This document shows, piece after piece, positions 7,555 to 13,627 of a stretch of 64,000 bases of DNA (position 1 is its first letter; every line of letters starts with the position of its first letter). Source of the DNA: an uncultured Eubacteriales bacterium (GTDB lineage: Bacteria; Bacillota; Clostridia; Christensenellales; Aristaeellaceae); NCBI GenBank assembly GCA_902801165.1, contig CADCHI010000014.1:38746-102745 (forward strand), in the 5' to 3' direction. A program made the translations under genes and the position numbers. The notes beneath the pieces were generated by a model. It saw nothing but the letters and a program-made list of their open reading frames with translations, was not told where the DNA came from and searched no databases.

Positions 7555-7880
7555 GCCTTCCCACCCCCGAACAGCTTCTTCAGGTCGTCCGGCGATATCT
7601 TCACCGCGCCGTGGACCATTCTCTGGCCCTGCCTGTATTCCCGCGCTCGCCTCAGCCCGTCCGCGATGATCGCGGACTCCATCAAGATGTCATTCTCGAA
7701 GATCGACTCCGCGATGTCCAGCTTGTCCACGCTCTCCAGAGCGACCCGCTGGCCCTTGTCCTCGTCCTCGTCAGAGATCGCCGCGAAATAGAACTTGTCA
7801 CACTCCACGCCCACGCGGTACTCCGCCCGCAGCTCCTCCGCCGGATCCAGCGCCTCTACCTTGATTCGATACTTTGCCAT
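7551..7880 (-). CDS. Hypothetical phage protein
   Basis: It is 109 residues starting MAKYRIKVEALDPAEELRAE, with GAGTAAACGAGT just before the start and no strong ribosome-binding site. Its TGA overlaps the ATG of the next gene (ATGA), so the two are coupled. It looks like a compact alpha/beta protein ending in a short basic tail (KKLFGGGKA). No family is recognised. It belongs to the early leftward phage operon. Confidence 0.7.
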   Translation of the reverse strand: MAKYRIKVEALDPAEELRAEYRVGVECDKFYFAAISDEDEDKGQRVALESVDKLDIAESIFENDILMESAIIADGLRRAREYRQGQRMVHGAVKISPDDLKKLFGGGKA

Positions 7881-7908
7881 ACTCGTTTACTCCCTTCGGT
7901 CGTATTTT

Positions 7909-8005
7909 GAGTGTTGAGTGTGGAGGGTGGAGGGTGGAGTTATGGTTTGCCGGCCCCCGGCATTCTTCAACTCCAAACTCCAAACTCCAAACTCCAAACT
8001 TTTTA
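7909..8005. repeat. Two heptamer-like tracts of opposite composition
   Basis: 7909-7939 is G-rich (GAGTGTTGAGTGTGGAGGG and repeats). 7968-8005 is CTCCAAACTCCAAACTCC and repeats. Between them lies CCCCCGGCATTCTTCAACTCC, the lead-in also found before other tracts. The second tract supplies the TAA stop of the small membrane protein that ends at 8003. Confidence 0.75.
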
Positions 8006-8113
8006 ATCGTCGTCGTCGTTCGCCTTGAACAGCGCGGCGATGATAAACCCCACCACGATGCCGGCGGCCAGGCCGATGAGCCCCGCCAGCCCCGTCCATG
8101 CGTCGAAAAACAT
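8003..8113 (-). CDS. Small single-span membrane protein (36 aa)
   Basis: A 36-codon gene starts at ATG 8113, behind CAGGAGGCGGGAGCTGTG. It encodes MFFDAWTGL, a hydrophobic span of about 20 residues (GLAAGIVVGFIIAALF) and an acidic end KANDDDD. Its stop lies in the adjacent heptamer tract. Its start overlaps the stop of the 68-residue gene upstream. Small one-span proteins like this are common in phage early operons; the role is unknown. Confidence 0.6.
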   Translation of the reverse strand: MFFDAWTGLAGLIGLAAGIVVGFIIAALFKANDDDD

Positions 8114-8319
8114 CACAGCTCCCGCCTCCTGTACCTCAGTGTGTTGATCTTGCCCTCCAGGACCTCGCGCCGGTTCATCTGGGCCTTGATAAAGGCGAAG
8201 TCCTTGTCTATCACGTCGCCGGTGTGACCCTCCTCGATGTCCCTGGCCATGTCCCGGCACGCCCTGGCGATGGTGCCCAGCACCTCGGCCCGCATGTCCT
8301 TATAGGTCTGAATGACCAT
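8113..8319 (-). CDS. Hypothetical phage protein (68 aa)
   Basis: It starts MVIQTYKDMRAEVLGTIAR and is a mostly helical, charged 68-residue protein ending NTLRYRRREL. GGAGGTGGCACT precedes ATG 8319. The TGA overlaps the start of the small membrane protein, so the pair is co-translated. The two genes are framed by heptamer tracts at 7968-8005 and 8339-8372. No family is recognised. Confidence 0.65.
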   Translation of the reverse strand: MVIQTYKDMRAEVLGTIARACRDMARDIEEGHTGDVIDKDFAFIKAQMNRREVLEGKINTLRYRRREL

Positions 8320-8338
8320 AGTGCCACCTCCATGGTGG

Positions 8339-8510
8339 AATTAGGAATTAGGAATGAGGAATCAGGAATTAGAAGAAGCTGCTGCCGCGCTTCCTGAAGC
8401 CCTCCCCTTTGGGGGACCGAGCGCCCGGAAAACAGTCCGGTGGACTGTTTTTAGCGAGGTCGGGCTGGCAAGCCCCCGCACGAACGCCCGGGTCTGCCTG
8501 CCCTCCAAAA
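8339..8510. repeat. Heptamer tract followed by diverged REP-like copy
   Basis: 8339-8372 reads AATTAGGAATTAGG with drifted units. 8398-8510 is an older REP copy: CCCTCCCCTTTGGGGGACCG, then GCCCGGAAAACAGTCCGGTG and GGACTGTTTTTAGCGAGGTC, and a GGCAAGCCCCC region. No gene is seen between 8320 and 8562. Confidence 0.8.
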
Positions 8511-8607
8511 GCCTTCCCCTTTGGGGCATCGAATGCCCGGAAAACAGTCCGGTGGACTGTTTTCAGTGAGATGGGGCCGGCAGGCCCGTGGAATGGTGGC
8601 ACGGCGC
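8509..8607. repeat. REP copy A, 99 bp identical to 9049-9147
   Basis: The core palindromes are CCCCTTTGGGG, CAGTCCGGTGGACTG and GGGGCCGGCAGGCCC. The whole 99 bp is identical, base for base, to 9049-9147, exactly 540 bp away in direct orientation. It overlaps the 3' end of the small membrane protein gene (8563-8736). Confidence 0.9.
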
Positions 8608-8736
8608 GCCATCCCCAAACGCCCAGCCCAAGCCGGCGATGCCCAGCACCACCAGCAGCACGCCGAGCCCGAAGATCAGCAGCGCCCCGAAGGCCCAGGC
8701 TCCGGCCTCCATGCCCCTGTTCAGCGCCTCGATCAC
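8563..8736 (-). CDS. Small membrane protein with REP-encoded tail
   Basis: GTG 8736 overlaps the TGA of the preceding gene (GTGA), which points to coupling. The 57 residues begin MIEALNRGMEAGAWAFGAL and continue as a strong hydrophobic span (LIFGLGVLLVVLGIAGLGW). The last residues, APCHHSTGLPAPSH, and the stop codon are encoded by the REP copy at 8509-8607. The original C-terminus was therefore probably replaced. The function is unknown; a holin-like or membrane accessory role cannot be judged. Confidence 0.5.
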   Translation of the reverse strand: MIEALNRGMEAGAWAFGALLIFGLGVLLVVLGIAGLGWAFGDGAPCHHSTGLPAPSH

Positions 8737-9017
8737 GCGACCACCTCCCCGCGCTGATCGACGATCACGAGCTTGCCGGCGGGGTCCATGCGTCCCGCCT
8801 TGATCTCGGCGACCAGTATGCCTACCACCCGCCGGGCGCTCTTGATGCCCGGATAGCCGATTGCGCCTTCCCGGCTCCACGTCCAAAATGGCACCCGCAG
8901 CTCGCCGACGCCCTCGGCGTCGTACCGGCCAAACCCGGCGAACCAATCGCCCCGCTGGACGGCCACGATGTAATACTGTTTGGCCCTCTGGGCCTTCTGC
9001 TCCCGCTTGCTTATCAT
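8733..9017 (-). CDS. Hypothetical phage protein (94 aa)
   Basis: It starts MISKREQKAQRAKQYYIVAV at ATG 9017; GGGGGAACATCAG lies upstream as a plausible ribosome-binding site. The middle (DWFAGFGRYDAEG, then RVPFWTWSREGAIGYPG) is rich in aromatics and the end is REVVA. A longer open frame upstream, to 9149, reads only REP sequence and is not coding. The gene lies between two identical 99-bp REP copies. No family is recognised. Confidence 0.6.
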   Translation of the reverse strand: MISKREQKAQRAKQYYIVAVQRGDWFAGFGRYDAEGVGELRVPFWTWSREGAIGYPGIKSARRVVGILVAEIKAGRMDPAGKLVIVDQRGEVVA

Positions 9018-9048
9018 CTGATGTTCCCCCTGTTCTGCGCTCTCTCGT

Positions 9049-9248
9049 AAGCCTTCCCCTTTGGGGCATCGAATGCCCGGAAAACAGTCCGGTGGACTGT
9101 TTTCAGTGAGATGGGGCCGGCAGGCCCGTGGAATGGTGGCACGGCGCATGGTGGCACGGCGCAGCCGTGACGGATGAGGTTGACATGCCGCCCGCCTCTG
9201 CGCCCTCGCCTCCCCGGCATTCTGACTGTTGCCTGTTGCCTAATCCCC
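9049..9248. repeat. REP copy B plus GGCACGGCGC duplication and heptamer run
   Basis: 9049-9147 is identical to copy A. A tandem ATGGTGGCACGGCGC duplication follows, then AGCCGTGACGGATGAGGT, CCTCCCCGGCATTCTGACTG and the heptamers TTGCCTGTTGCCTAATCCCC. The last heptamer supplies the TAG stop of the gene ending at 9240. No gene is seen in 9018-9239. Confidence 0.9.
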
Positions 9249-9593
9249 CAACACCTTCGCCTGCGCCCTGTACGCCTGGACGACCGCCCACACGATCAGC
9301 GCCCACCCGGCCTGGAGCCGCCGGACGCCGCGCCGCAGCGCCCCGGGGGCGACCTGGCCGTGGTCGGCCTGGGCCTTGGCGATCAGCAGCGCCCAGTCCT
9401 CCGGCGTGCGGCCCCGGTGGACGGCCACGTTTTTGATGTCCTCGGCGGTCCGCTGCCGCCGGATTTCCTCCTGGACCAGCGCCATCTGGTCCGCCTGGAG
9501 GGGCGCTCGCCGCGTCCCCTCCGCCACGCCCTCGGCCAGGGCGGCAGCGATCTGCATGTCGCCGCCCAGCCGGATCACATAACCGCGCTTCAT
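9240..9593 (-). CDS. Hypothetical phage protein with C-terminal hydrophobic segment
   Basis: These 117 residues start MKRGYVIRLGGDMQIAAALA from ATG 9593, with GGAGGGGCGAGCC upstream. Residues about 85-108 (RRLQAGWALIVWAVVQAYRA) are amphipathic to hydrophobic and may insert in the membrane. The stop TAG comes from the heptamer tract. It is part of a run of small early phage genes with short spacing. The function is unknown. Confidence 0.65.
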   Translation of the reverse strand: MKRGYVIRLGGDMQIAAALAEGVAEGTRRAPLQADQMALVQEEIRRQRTAEDIKNVAVHRGRTPEDWALLIAKAQADHGQVAPGALRRGVRRLQAGWALIVWAVVQAYRAQAKVLGD

Positions 9594-9605
9594 GGCTCGC
9601 CCCTC

Positions 9606-9839
9606 CTAATCCAGCTCGATCACCAGCTCCGAGCCCGCCATCAACCGCGGCTCCGTTTCCATCTGCACCGACTTCACCGCGCGCTCGCCGAAGGCTTCCA
9701 GCACCTCGTCGGTCTCATCGTTCGCGCCGATGATGAACGTCAGCGAGCCCTCCAGCCGCCCGGTGATCCTGTAGATCATCCGCGCCGCCGTCATGGCCAG
9801 CTCCGGCTCCACCACATCCAGCAGTTCCTTCAGTGTCAT
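9606..9839 (-). CDS. Hypothetical phage protein (77 aa)
   Basis: It starts MTLKELLDVVEPELAMTAAR at ATG 9839, with GGAGG 9 bp upstream. It is an alpha/beta protein with an acidic end (ELVIELD), closely spaced (12 bp) to the next gene. Similar MTLKELLD-type small proteins are common in Clostridia prophages, without a known role. Confidence 0.7.
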   Translation of the reverse strand: MTLKELLDVVEPELAMTAARMIYRITGRLEGSLTFIIGANDETDEVLEAFGERAVKSVQMETEPRLMAGSELVIELD

Positions 9840-9999
9840 ACCCCTGTACCTCCATACTCTTGATTAATATCGCCCCGGCGGTCCGGGCGGTCTCCCGCCG
9901 CCGCCGTTCGATCTCGTCCCTCGGGATGCCCGCGTAGCAGCTGTCGTCCACGCGGATCACGCCGCCCCATCGGTGCCGGATCTCCCTGACGATCGCCAC
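9715..9999 (-). CDS. Hypothetical phage protein running into the next gene
   Basis: GTG 9999 (GGGGGTG upstream) starts MAIVREIRHRWGGVIRVDDS, then CYAGIPRDEIERRRRE; this region looks like a genuine conserved small phage protein of about 50 residues. Beyond roughly residue 52 the frame reads through the ribosome-binding site and first 125 bp of the 77-residue gene as Gly/Ala/His-rich shadow sequence. The natural stop seems to be lost, so the C-terminal 40 residues are probably not native. Confidence 0.5.
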   Translation of the reverse strand: MAIVREIRHRWGGVIRVDDSCYAGIPRDEIERRRRETARTAGAILIKSMEVQGYDTEGTAGCGGAGAGHDGGADDLQDHRAAGGLADVHHRRER

Positions 10000-10040
10000 G
10001 CAAACACCCCCTTCGGCTCAGTCTATGCCGCTGCCCTCAC

Positions 10041-10415
10041 TCAATCGCTCATTGTGAACGTATACGGAATGATCTGCTGCGGCAGGAAGTTGATCTCATA
10101 ATGGTACTTGTCCACAAAAGCGCCGTTGATGTCCTCCACCACGTAGGTGGTCCATGTGTTCAAGCTCACAAAGTGCTTTTTGTACTGTCCCGGCGCGACC
10201 TCCATGATGATGTCGATGTCGCCGCTGCTCTGCTTGACCGACAGCAGGCCCACGACCTCCAGCAGGACCTTGTCCGTCCGGGTGTTGTACACGGTGACGC
10301 GCCGCTGGACATTGAAGTTGTCCGCCTCTTTTGAAACGTTCCGCGAGACGACGTCAGCCTCTTCGCAGCCGGTCAGCATCAGCACAAGCGCCACGATCAG
10401 CGCAAATACAGCCAT
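10041..10415 (-). CDS. Putative lipoprotein (beta-sandwich type)
   Basis: The 124 residues start MAVFALIVALVLMLTGCEEA: a hydrophobic signal followed by the lipobox LTGC, so it is probably lipidated and exported. The rest (NVQRRVTVYNTRTDKVLLEV, then EVAPGQYKKHFVSL) predicts strands, as in the small beta-sandwich lipoproteins of Firmicutes phages. GGGAGG is 16 bp upstream of the ATG, a long spacing. It is the first leftward gene left of the rightward 10500 gene. A surface role such as superinfection exclusion is only a guess. Confidence 0.65.
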   Translation of the reverse strand: MAVFALIVALVLMLTGCEEADVVSRNVSKEADNFNVQRRVTVYNTRTDKVLLEVVGLLSVKQSSGDIDIIMEVAPGQYKKHFVSLNTWTTYVVEDINGAFVDKYHYEINFLPQQIIPYTFTMSD

Positions 10416-10499
10416 TCGCTTGATGGAGCATCCCTCCCGTCCCTGTCTTGCGCCCCTCGGCGCGGTCGTGCTATAATCCCCTCGAAAGGGGTGTTGCTT

Positions 10500-10925
10500 G
10501 TGAAACCGAAGCCCATCCGTGAAGCAGTCGTAAAGCTCTACATGGCCGCGCTGATCGCGCAGTACCGCGCCCTCGGCGCGAATTACATCGAGCTGGATGT
10601 CCCCGCCCTGGAGACGATTCGCCTTCGCGCCGACTTCGCCAGCGTGATCGACCACCTGGCCGCGCGTGGATTGGTTGAAGTCCAGCCCGGTGAAGATGGC
10701 CCCTATGCCGTCGTCCTTACTGATGCCGGCATGAAGTATTTCGAGGATGACCGCACCGCCCGGTCAGAACGCAGGTGGACGCGCGGCCTCGCCATCGCGG
10801 CGATCATCATATCCCTGGCGGCTCTGCTTCTCGAATTTGAATCCCGCGGCTATTTCGATTGGCTCAAAACCATCCGAAGTGCGCCGCAATCCTCAGAACA
10901 GTCGCCGCAAGGCCTATCACAATAG
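10500..10925 (+). CDS. Winged-helix-like protein with C-terminal membrane anchor
   Basis: GTG 10500 has AAAGGGG 8 bp upstream; GTG 10491 is an alternative. The first 75 residues (DFASVIDHLAARGLVEVQ, then YAVVLTDAGMKYFED) look like a winged helix with a YjcQ-like LTxxGxxYF ending. Residues about 92-115 are a membrane span (GLAIAAIIISLAALLLEF), and the tail is SPQGLSQ. It is oriented opposite to the early operon, inside the lysogeny region. The function is unknown. Confidence 0.6.
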   Translation: MKPKPIREAVVKLYMAALIAQYRALGANYIELDVPALETIRLRADFASVIDHLAARGLVEVQPGEDGPYAVVLTDAGMKYFEDDRTARSERRWTRGLAIAAIIISLAALLLEFESRGYFDWLKTIRSAPQSSEQSPQGLSQ

Positions 10926-10975
10926 CGGCGATCGAAATGATTCGCGTTGTCCGATCAGATCTCATGTTGTCCCCC

Positions 10976-11212
10976 TTACGCCGTTGCCGGTTGCCCATTT
11001 GGTGACTTCTGCCGCAAAAAAATATTCACCATTTCCTCCACCGAGGTGCCCAGCTTCCCCGCCAGGGCGGCAGTCTCGGCCAGGGTGGGCTCCCTGGTGC
11101 CGTTCGTGATGACGTTCAAGCGCTGTTTGGTCCATCCCAACTCCTGCGCGAGCTGTGTTTCGGTCTCGTATTGGCTGTAAATCAGCCCCCGAAGTGCCGC
11201 GATCTTCGCCAT
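10976..11212 (-). CDS. Cro-like XRE-family regulator
   Basis: The 78 residues start MAKIAALRGLIYSQYETETQ from ATG 11212, with AAAGGAGGCGACACACAA upstream. The helix-turn-helix covers QLAQELGWTKQRLNVITNGT, and the typical XRE ending is VEEMVNIFLRQK. It is divergent from the repressor at 11384 across a 171-bp control region, the usual cro/cI arrangement. It would drive the choice between lysis and lysogeny by binding the shared operators. Confidence 0.8.
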   Translation of the reverse strand: MAKIAALRGLIYSQYETETQLAQELGWTKQRLNVITNGTREPTLAETAALAGKLGTSVEEMVNIFLRQKSPNGQPATA

Positions 11213-11246
11213 TTGTGTGTCGCCTCCTTTCGTCATCCGTTTGGTT

Positions 11247-11350
11247 ACAGGCCAATTATAGCATCCATTCCCTTTTTTGTCAACTATTTGGTGACATTTT
11301 CTTTCCTCGCGTTTTTGGGTCTTGTTTTTGGTGACTCTCTGTGTTATATT
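11247..11350. promoter_or_regulatory. Divergent cro/cI control region with repeated TTTGGTGAC operators
   Basis: Copies of a TTTGGTkAC word occur at about 11248 (GTTTGGTTACA), 11286 (ATTTGGTGACA) and 11327 (TTTTGGTGACTC). The rightward promoter is TTGTTT (11322-11327), 17-bp spacer, TATATT (11345-11350), and the third operator copy fills its spacer. This predicts autoregulation of the 11384 repressor. Confidence 0.65.
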
Positions 11351-11383
11351 AATAGTAGCTTTTCAATGACTGGAGGCTATAGC

Positions 11384-11782
11384 ATGAGTGACTTTGGCGA
11401 CACTTTACGGAAAATTCGCACTTTACGTGGAATGACACAAGATGATTTTGCTGCCCTTCTCGGCACCACGAAACAGGTCATCAGCCGTTATGAGAATAAC
11501 CAGCGCTCCCCGAAGATTTCTGTAGTGGCTGAGTATGCGGAAATACTCGGCATCCCCGTGTGTGTGCTGACCGGCGACGCGCCTCTCGAGGCAGTCACGG
11601 ATGTCGATTCCTCCAAGCTTTCCACTCGGCCTCCTATCGAGTTGTCAGCACAGGAGCGTGGTTTGGTTGAGGACTTTCGCTCGCTAAACCGCCAGGGGCA
11701 GGAATACATCCTGCAAACGATGGCAATGGCAGCCACGATATATAAAAATGATCCTGTTTCCCGCATGGCGGATCAGGCGTGA
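11384..11782 (+). CDS. CI-like XRE repressor
   Basis: 132 residues. The N-terminal helix-turn-helix is LRKIRTLRGMTQDDFAALLG with TKQVISRYENNQRSPK, followed by a short linker and a helical C-terminal part (AQERGLVEDFRSLNRQGQEY), which suggests dimerisation. No LexA-like peptidase domain is present, so induction is probably not by RecA-triggered self-cleavage. ATG 11384 follows TGGAGGCTATAGC. It is the first gene of the rightward lysogeny arm. Confidence 0.85.
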   Translation: MSDFGDTLRKIRTLRGMTQDDFAALLGTTKQVISRYENNQRSPKISVVAEYAEILGIPVCVLTGDAPLEAVTDVDSSKLSTRPPIELSAQERGLVEDFRSLNRQGQEYILQTMAMAATIYKNDPVSRMADQA

Positions 11783-11804
11783 CGACACGAAGGAGCGATG
11801 ACAG

Positions 11805-12311
11805 ATGAACACCCATGATAATGGCCTTTTTGAGGACCGCGGCTATGAGTCTATATGCCGCGTTCTCATTTCAATGATCAATTCAGACGACGCGGCTGAA
11901 GCATGCGAGCTGAAGAACCTCAAAACCGGTGCTTCCGTGTACATGTTTGACTCTGTTGCCATTTACATCAGGATCAACAGCCGCGCCGCCCGCCTCGAAA
12001 CCTCATGTGCTTCGGCGGAGCGTTACGTCGGCGTGTGCGCCTCGATCTACAAGCACAGGGATGTTGTGTGTGTCGATCTTGCGTGCCCCGTTCATGATGC
12101 CCCGCATGTCCGCGCTCTCGTAAACGATGTCTACAACGAACGCTATCAGTCCTATCTTTATGGCAGCTCTCTTGCCTGCTGTAATGAGTTTATAGCCTGC
12201 TCAGACGCCATGCGATGCGTCAAGGCGGGCGACCCGTATTATCTCAAATGTCTGTACCGCCGAAACCTGGCGTCCGGACGAATTTTCTACGGTCGCAACA
12301 AAAACGCATAA
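11805..12311 (+). CDS. Unknown protein upstream of the exonuclease fusion
   Basis: 168 residues starting MNTHDNGLFEDRGYESICRV; AAGGAG lies 9 bp upstream of ATG 11805. It is a mixed alpha/beta protein rich in Cys and Tyr, with SVAIYIRINSRAARLETS as a strand-rich centre and ending RRNLASGRIFYGRNKNA. I recognise no family with confidence; some Clostridia exonuclease proteins carry a domain of similar pattern. Its stop is 4 bp from the ribosome-binding site of the exonuclease gene, so the two form a bicistron between repressor and integrase. Confidence 0.6.
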   Translation: MNTHDNGLFEDRGYESICRVLISMINSDDAAEACELKNLKTGASVYMFDSVAIYIRINSRAARLETSCASAERYVGVCASIYKHRDVVCVDLACPVHDAPHVRALVNDVYNERYQSYLYGSSLACCNEFIACSDAMRCVKAGDPYYLKCLYRRNLASGRIFYGRNKNA

Positions 12312-12327
12312 TGCCGGAGGTGTGCCT

Positions 12328-13590
12328 GTGCGCTATCTGTTTTACGATGTTGAGACTCCAAACCGGCGCAACGATTCCATCTGCGCTGTAGGCTGGGCGT
12401 TGTATGACGGGCTTGTAGAGGTCTCCCAGGAATATCAACTGATTGATCCCCGCGCTGACTTCGATGTCTTCAATTCGCGCATCCACGGTATCTACGCCGC
12501 AGACGTGGCGGGCATGCCGACCTTTGGCGAATACTGGACGAGCACGCTTGCTACACTCATGTCCAGCGCTATCGTCGTCGCCCATAACGCCAACTTCGAT
12601 ATGTCCGTCACTTCAAAGGCGCTCGACCGCGAGGGGACCGAACTGCCGCGCGTTATGTACATCGACACCCTGCCTGCGCTTCGCGCTCTGTTCCCTGGGC
12701 AGTCCTGTAAGCTGACTGATCTCGCGAAGATGTACGGCTATAGCTATACCGCTCACAACGCGGGCGAAGACGCCGTTATCCTCGCGGACATACTCAGCGC
12801 CATCTGCATGGAGCGCGACTATGACAGCTTCGACGAGCTGTTCGACGTCGCGAACGCAAAACCACAAACGGCCCAGCTTTACGCGGCCAGGCCGGAACCG
12901 GCGTGTCGGGTCTCCCCTTCCGAACGATACCGTGAGAAGCTCCAGAAAATCATCGACGGTGCAAAGCGAAAAGGCGTCGATCTGACCGACATACACTTCG
13001 CGTTTCATGGCAACCTTAATAACCCGGAATTGATGCGAGTCGGCGGGCTTGACCTGATCGTCCAGGCTCTCGGCGGCGTGTACCATGCCAGCGTAAGTAA
13101 AAAGGTGGATTACCTGGTATGTTTCGACGGCGAAGAAACGGGCAGCGTGCGAAAAGCCAAAACACTGATAGATGCCGGCGCACAGATACAGATCATCGAA
13201 ACGGACGCCTTTCTTAACCTTATCGGCTACCGTGTCGCCGAGCCCAACCATGTTGGACCTGCCCATATAAGGGAGCGTAAGTCCGAATCCCAACGGCAAA
13301 AGGATGAGGAAGCGCGGCTCAAGTACGAAGCGCGGCAACAAAAAGCCGCTGCCAGAGCGGAGCGGGAGGCCCGCAAAGCACAAAGGCAATGCGCTGACAG
13401 GCATCGCCATGCGGTGCTCCAGCTTACGCTCGACGGCGACGTCGTGCGGCAGTTTTCATCCGTCGCCGAGGCGGCTGAAACTCTCGGCATCAATAAATAC
13501 AGCATCAAAGATGCTGCTCGCGGCAAGCAAAAAACGGCCGGCGGCTATCGTTGGACCCGTGTTGCCGACGACGGCGAACCGGGCAAGTAA
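12328..13590 (+). CDS. DEDDh 3'-5' exonuclease fused to BRCT and NUMOD1 domains
   Basis: 420 residues in four parts. Residues 1-165 are a DnaQ/epsilon-type exonuclease with the full DEDDh set: D7 and E9 (FYDVET), D91 (HNANFD), H143 and D148 (HNAGED). Residues about 222-302 are a BRCT domain (KKVDYLVCFDGEETGSVRKA, then AGAQIQIIETDAFLNLI). Residues about 312-355 are a charged Lys/Arg/Glu helix. Residues about 360-412 are a NUMOD1-type DNA-binding module (SSVAEAAETLGINKYSI, then AGGYRW), usual in homing endonucleases. GTG 12328 has GGAGG 7 bp upstream. The exonuclease-BRCT pairing is known in Firmicutes; adding NUMOD1 is unusual. Confidence 0.85.
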   Translation: MRYLFYDVETPNRRNDSICAVGWALYDGLVEVSQEYQLIDPRADFDVFNSRIHGIYAADVAGMPTFGEYWTSTLATLMSSAIVVAHNANFDMSVTSKALDREGTELPRVMYIDTLPALRALFPGQSCKLTDLAKMYGYSYTAHNAGEDAVILADILSAICMERDYDSFDELFDVANAKPQTAQLYAARPEPACRVSPSERYREKLQKIIDGAKRKGVDLTDIHFAFHGNLNNPELMRVGGLDLIVQALGGVYHASVSKKVDYLVCFDGEETGSVRKAKTLIDAGAQIQIIETDAFLNLIGYRVAEPNHVGPAHIRERKSESQRQKDEEARLKYEARQQKAAARAEREARKAQRQCADRHRHAVLQLTLDGDVVRQFSSVAEAAETLGINKYSIKDAARGKQKTAGGYRWTRVADDGEPGK

Positions 13591-13627
13591 TCCATAGACC
13601 CCTTATTCCGCTGACGGAGGTATCCCC

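Noticed and set aside
12328-13590. Homing endonuclease
   Set aside because: NUMOD1 is present but no GIY-YIG, HNH or LAGLIDADG catalytic motif; the catalytic part is DEDDh exonuclease.
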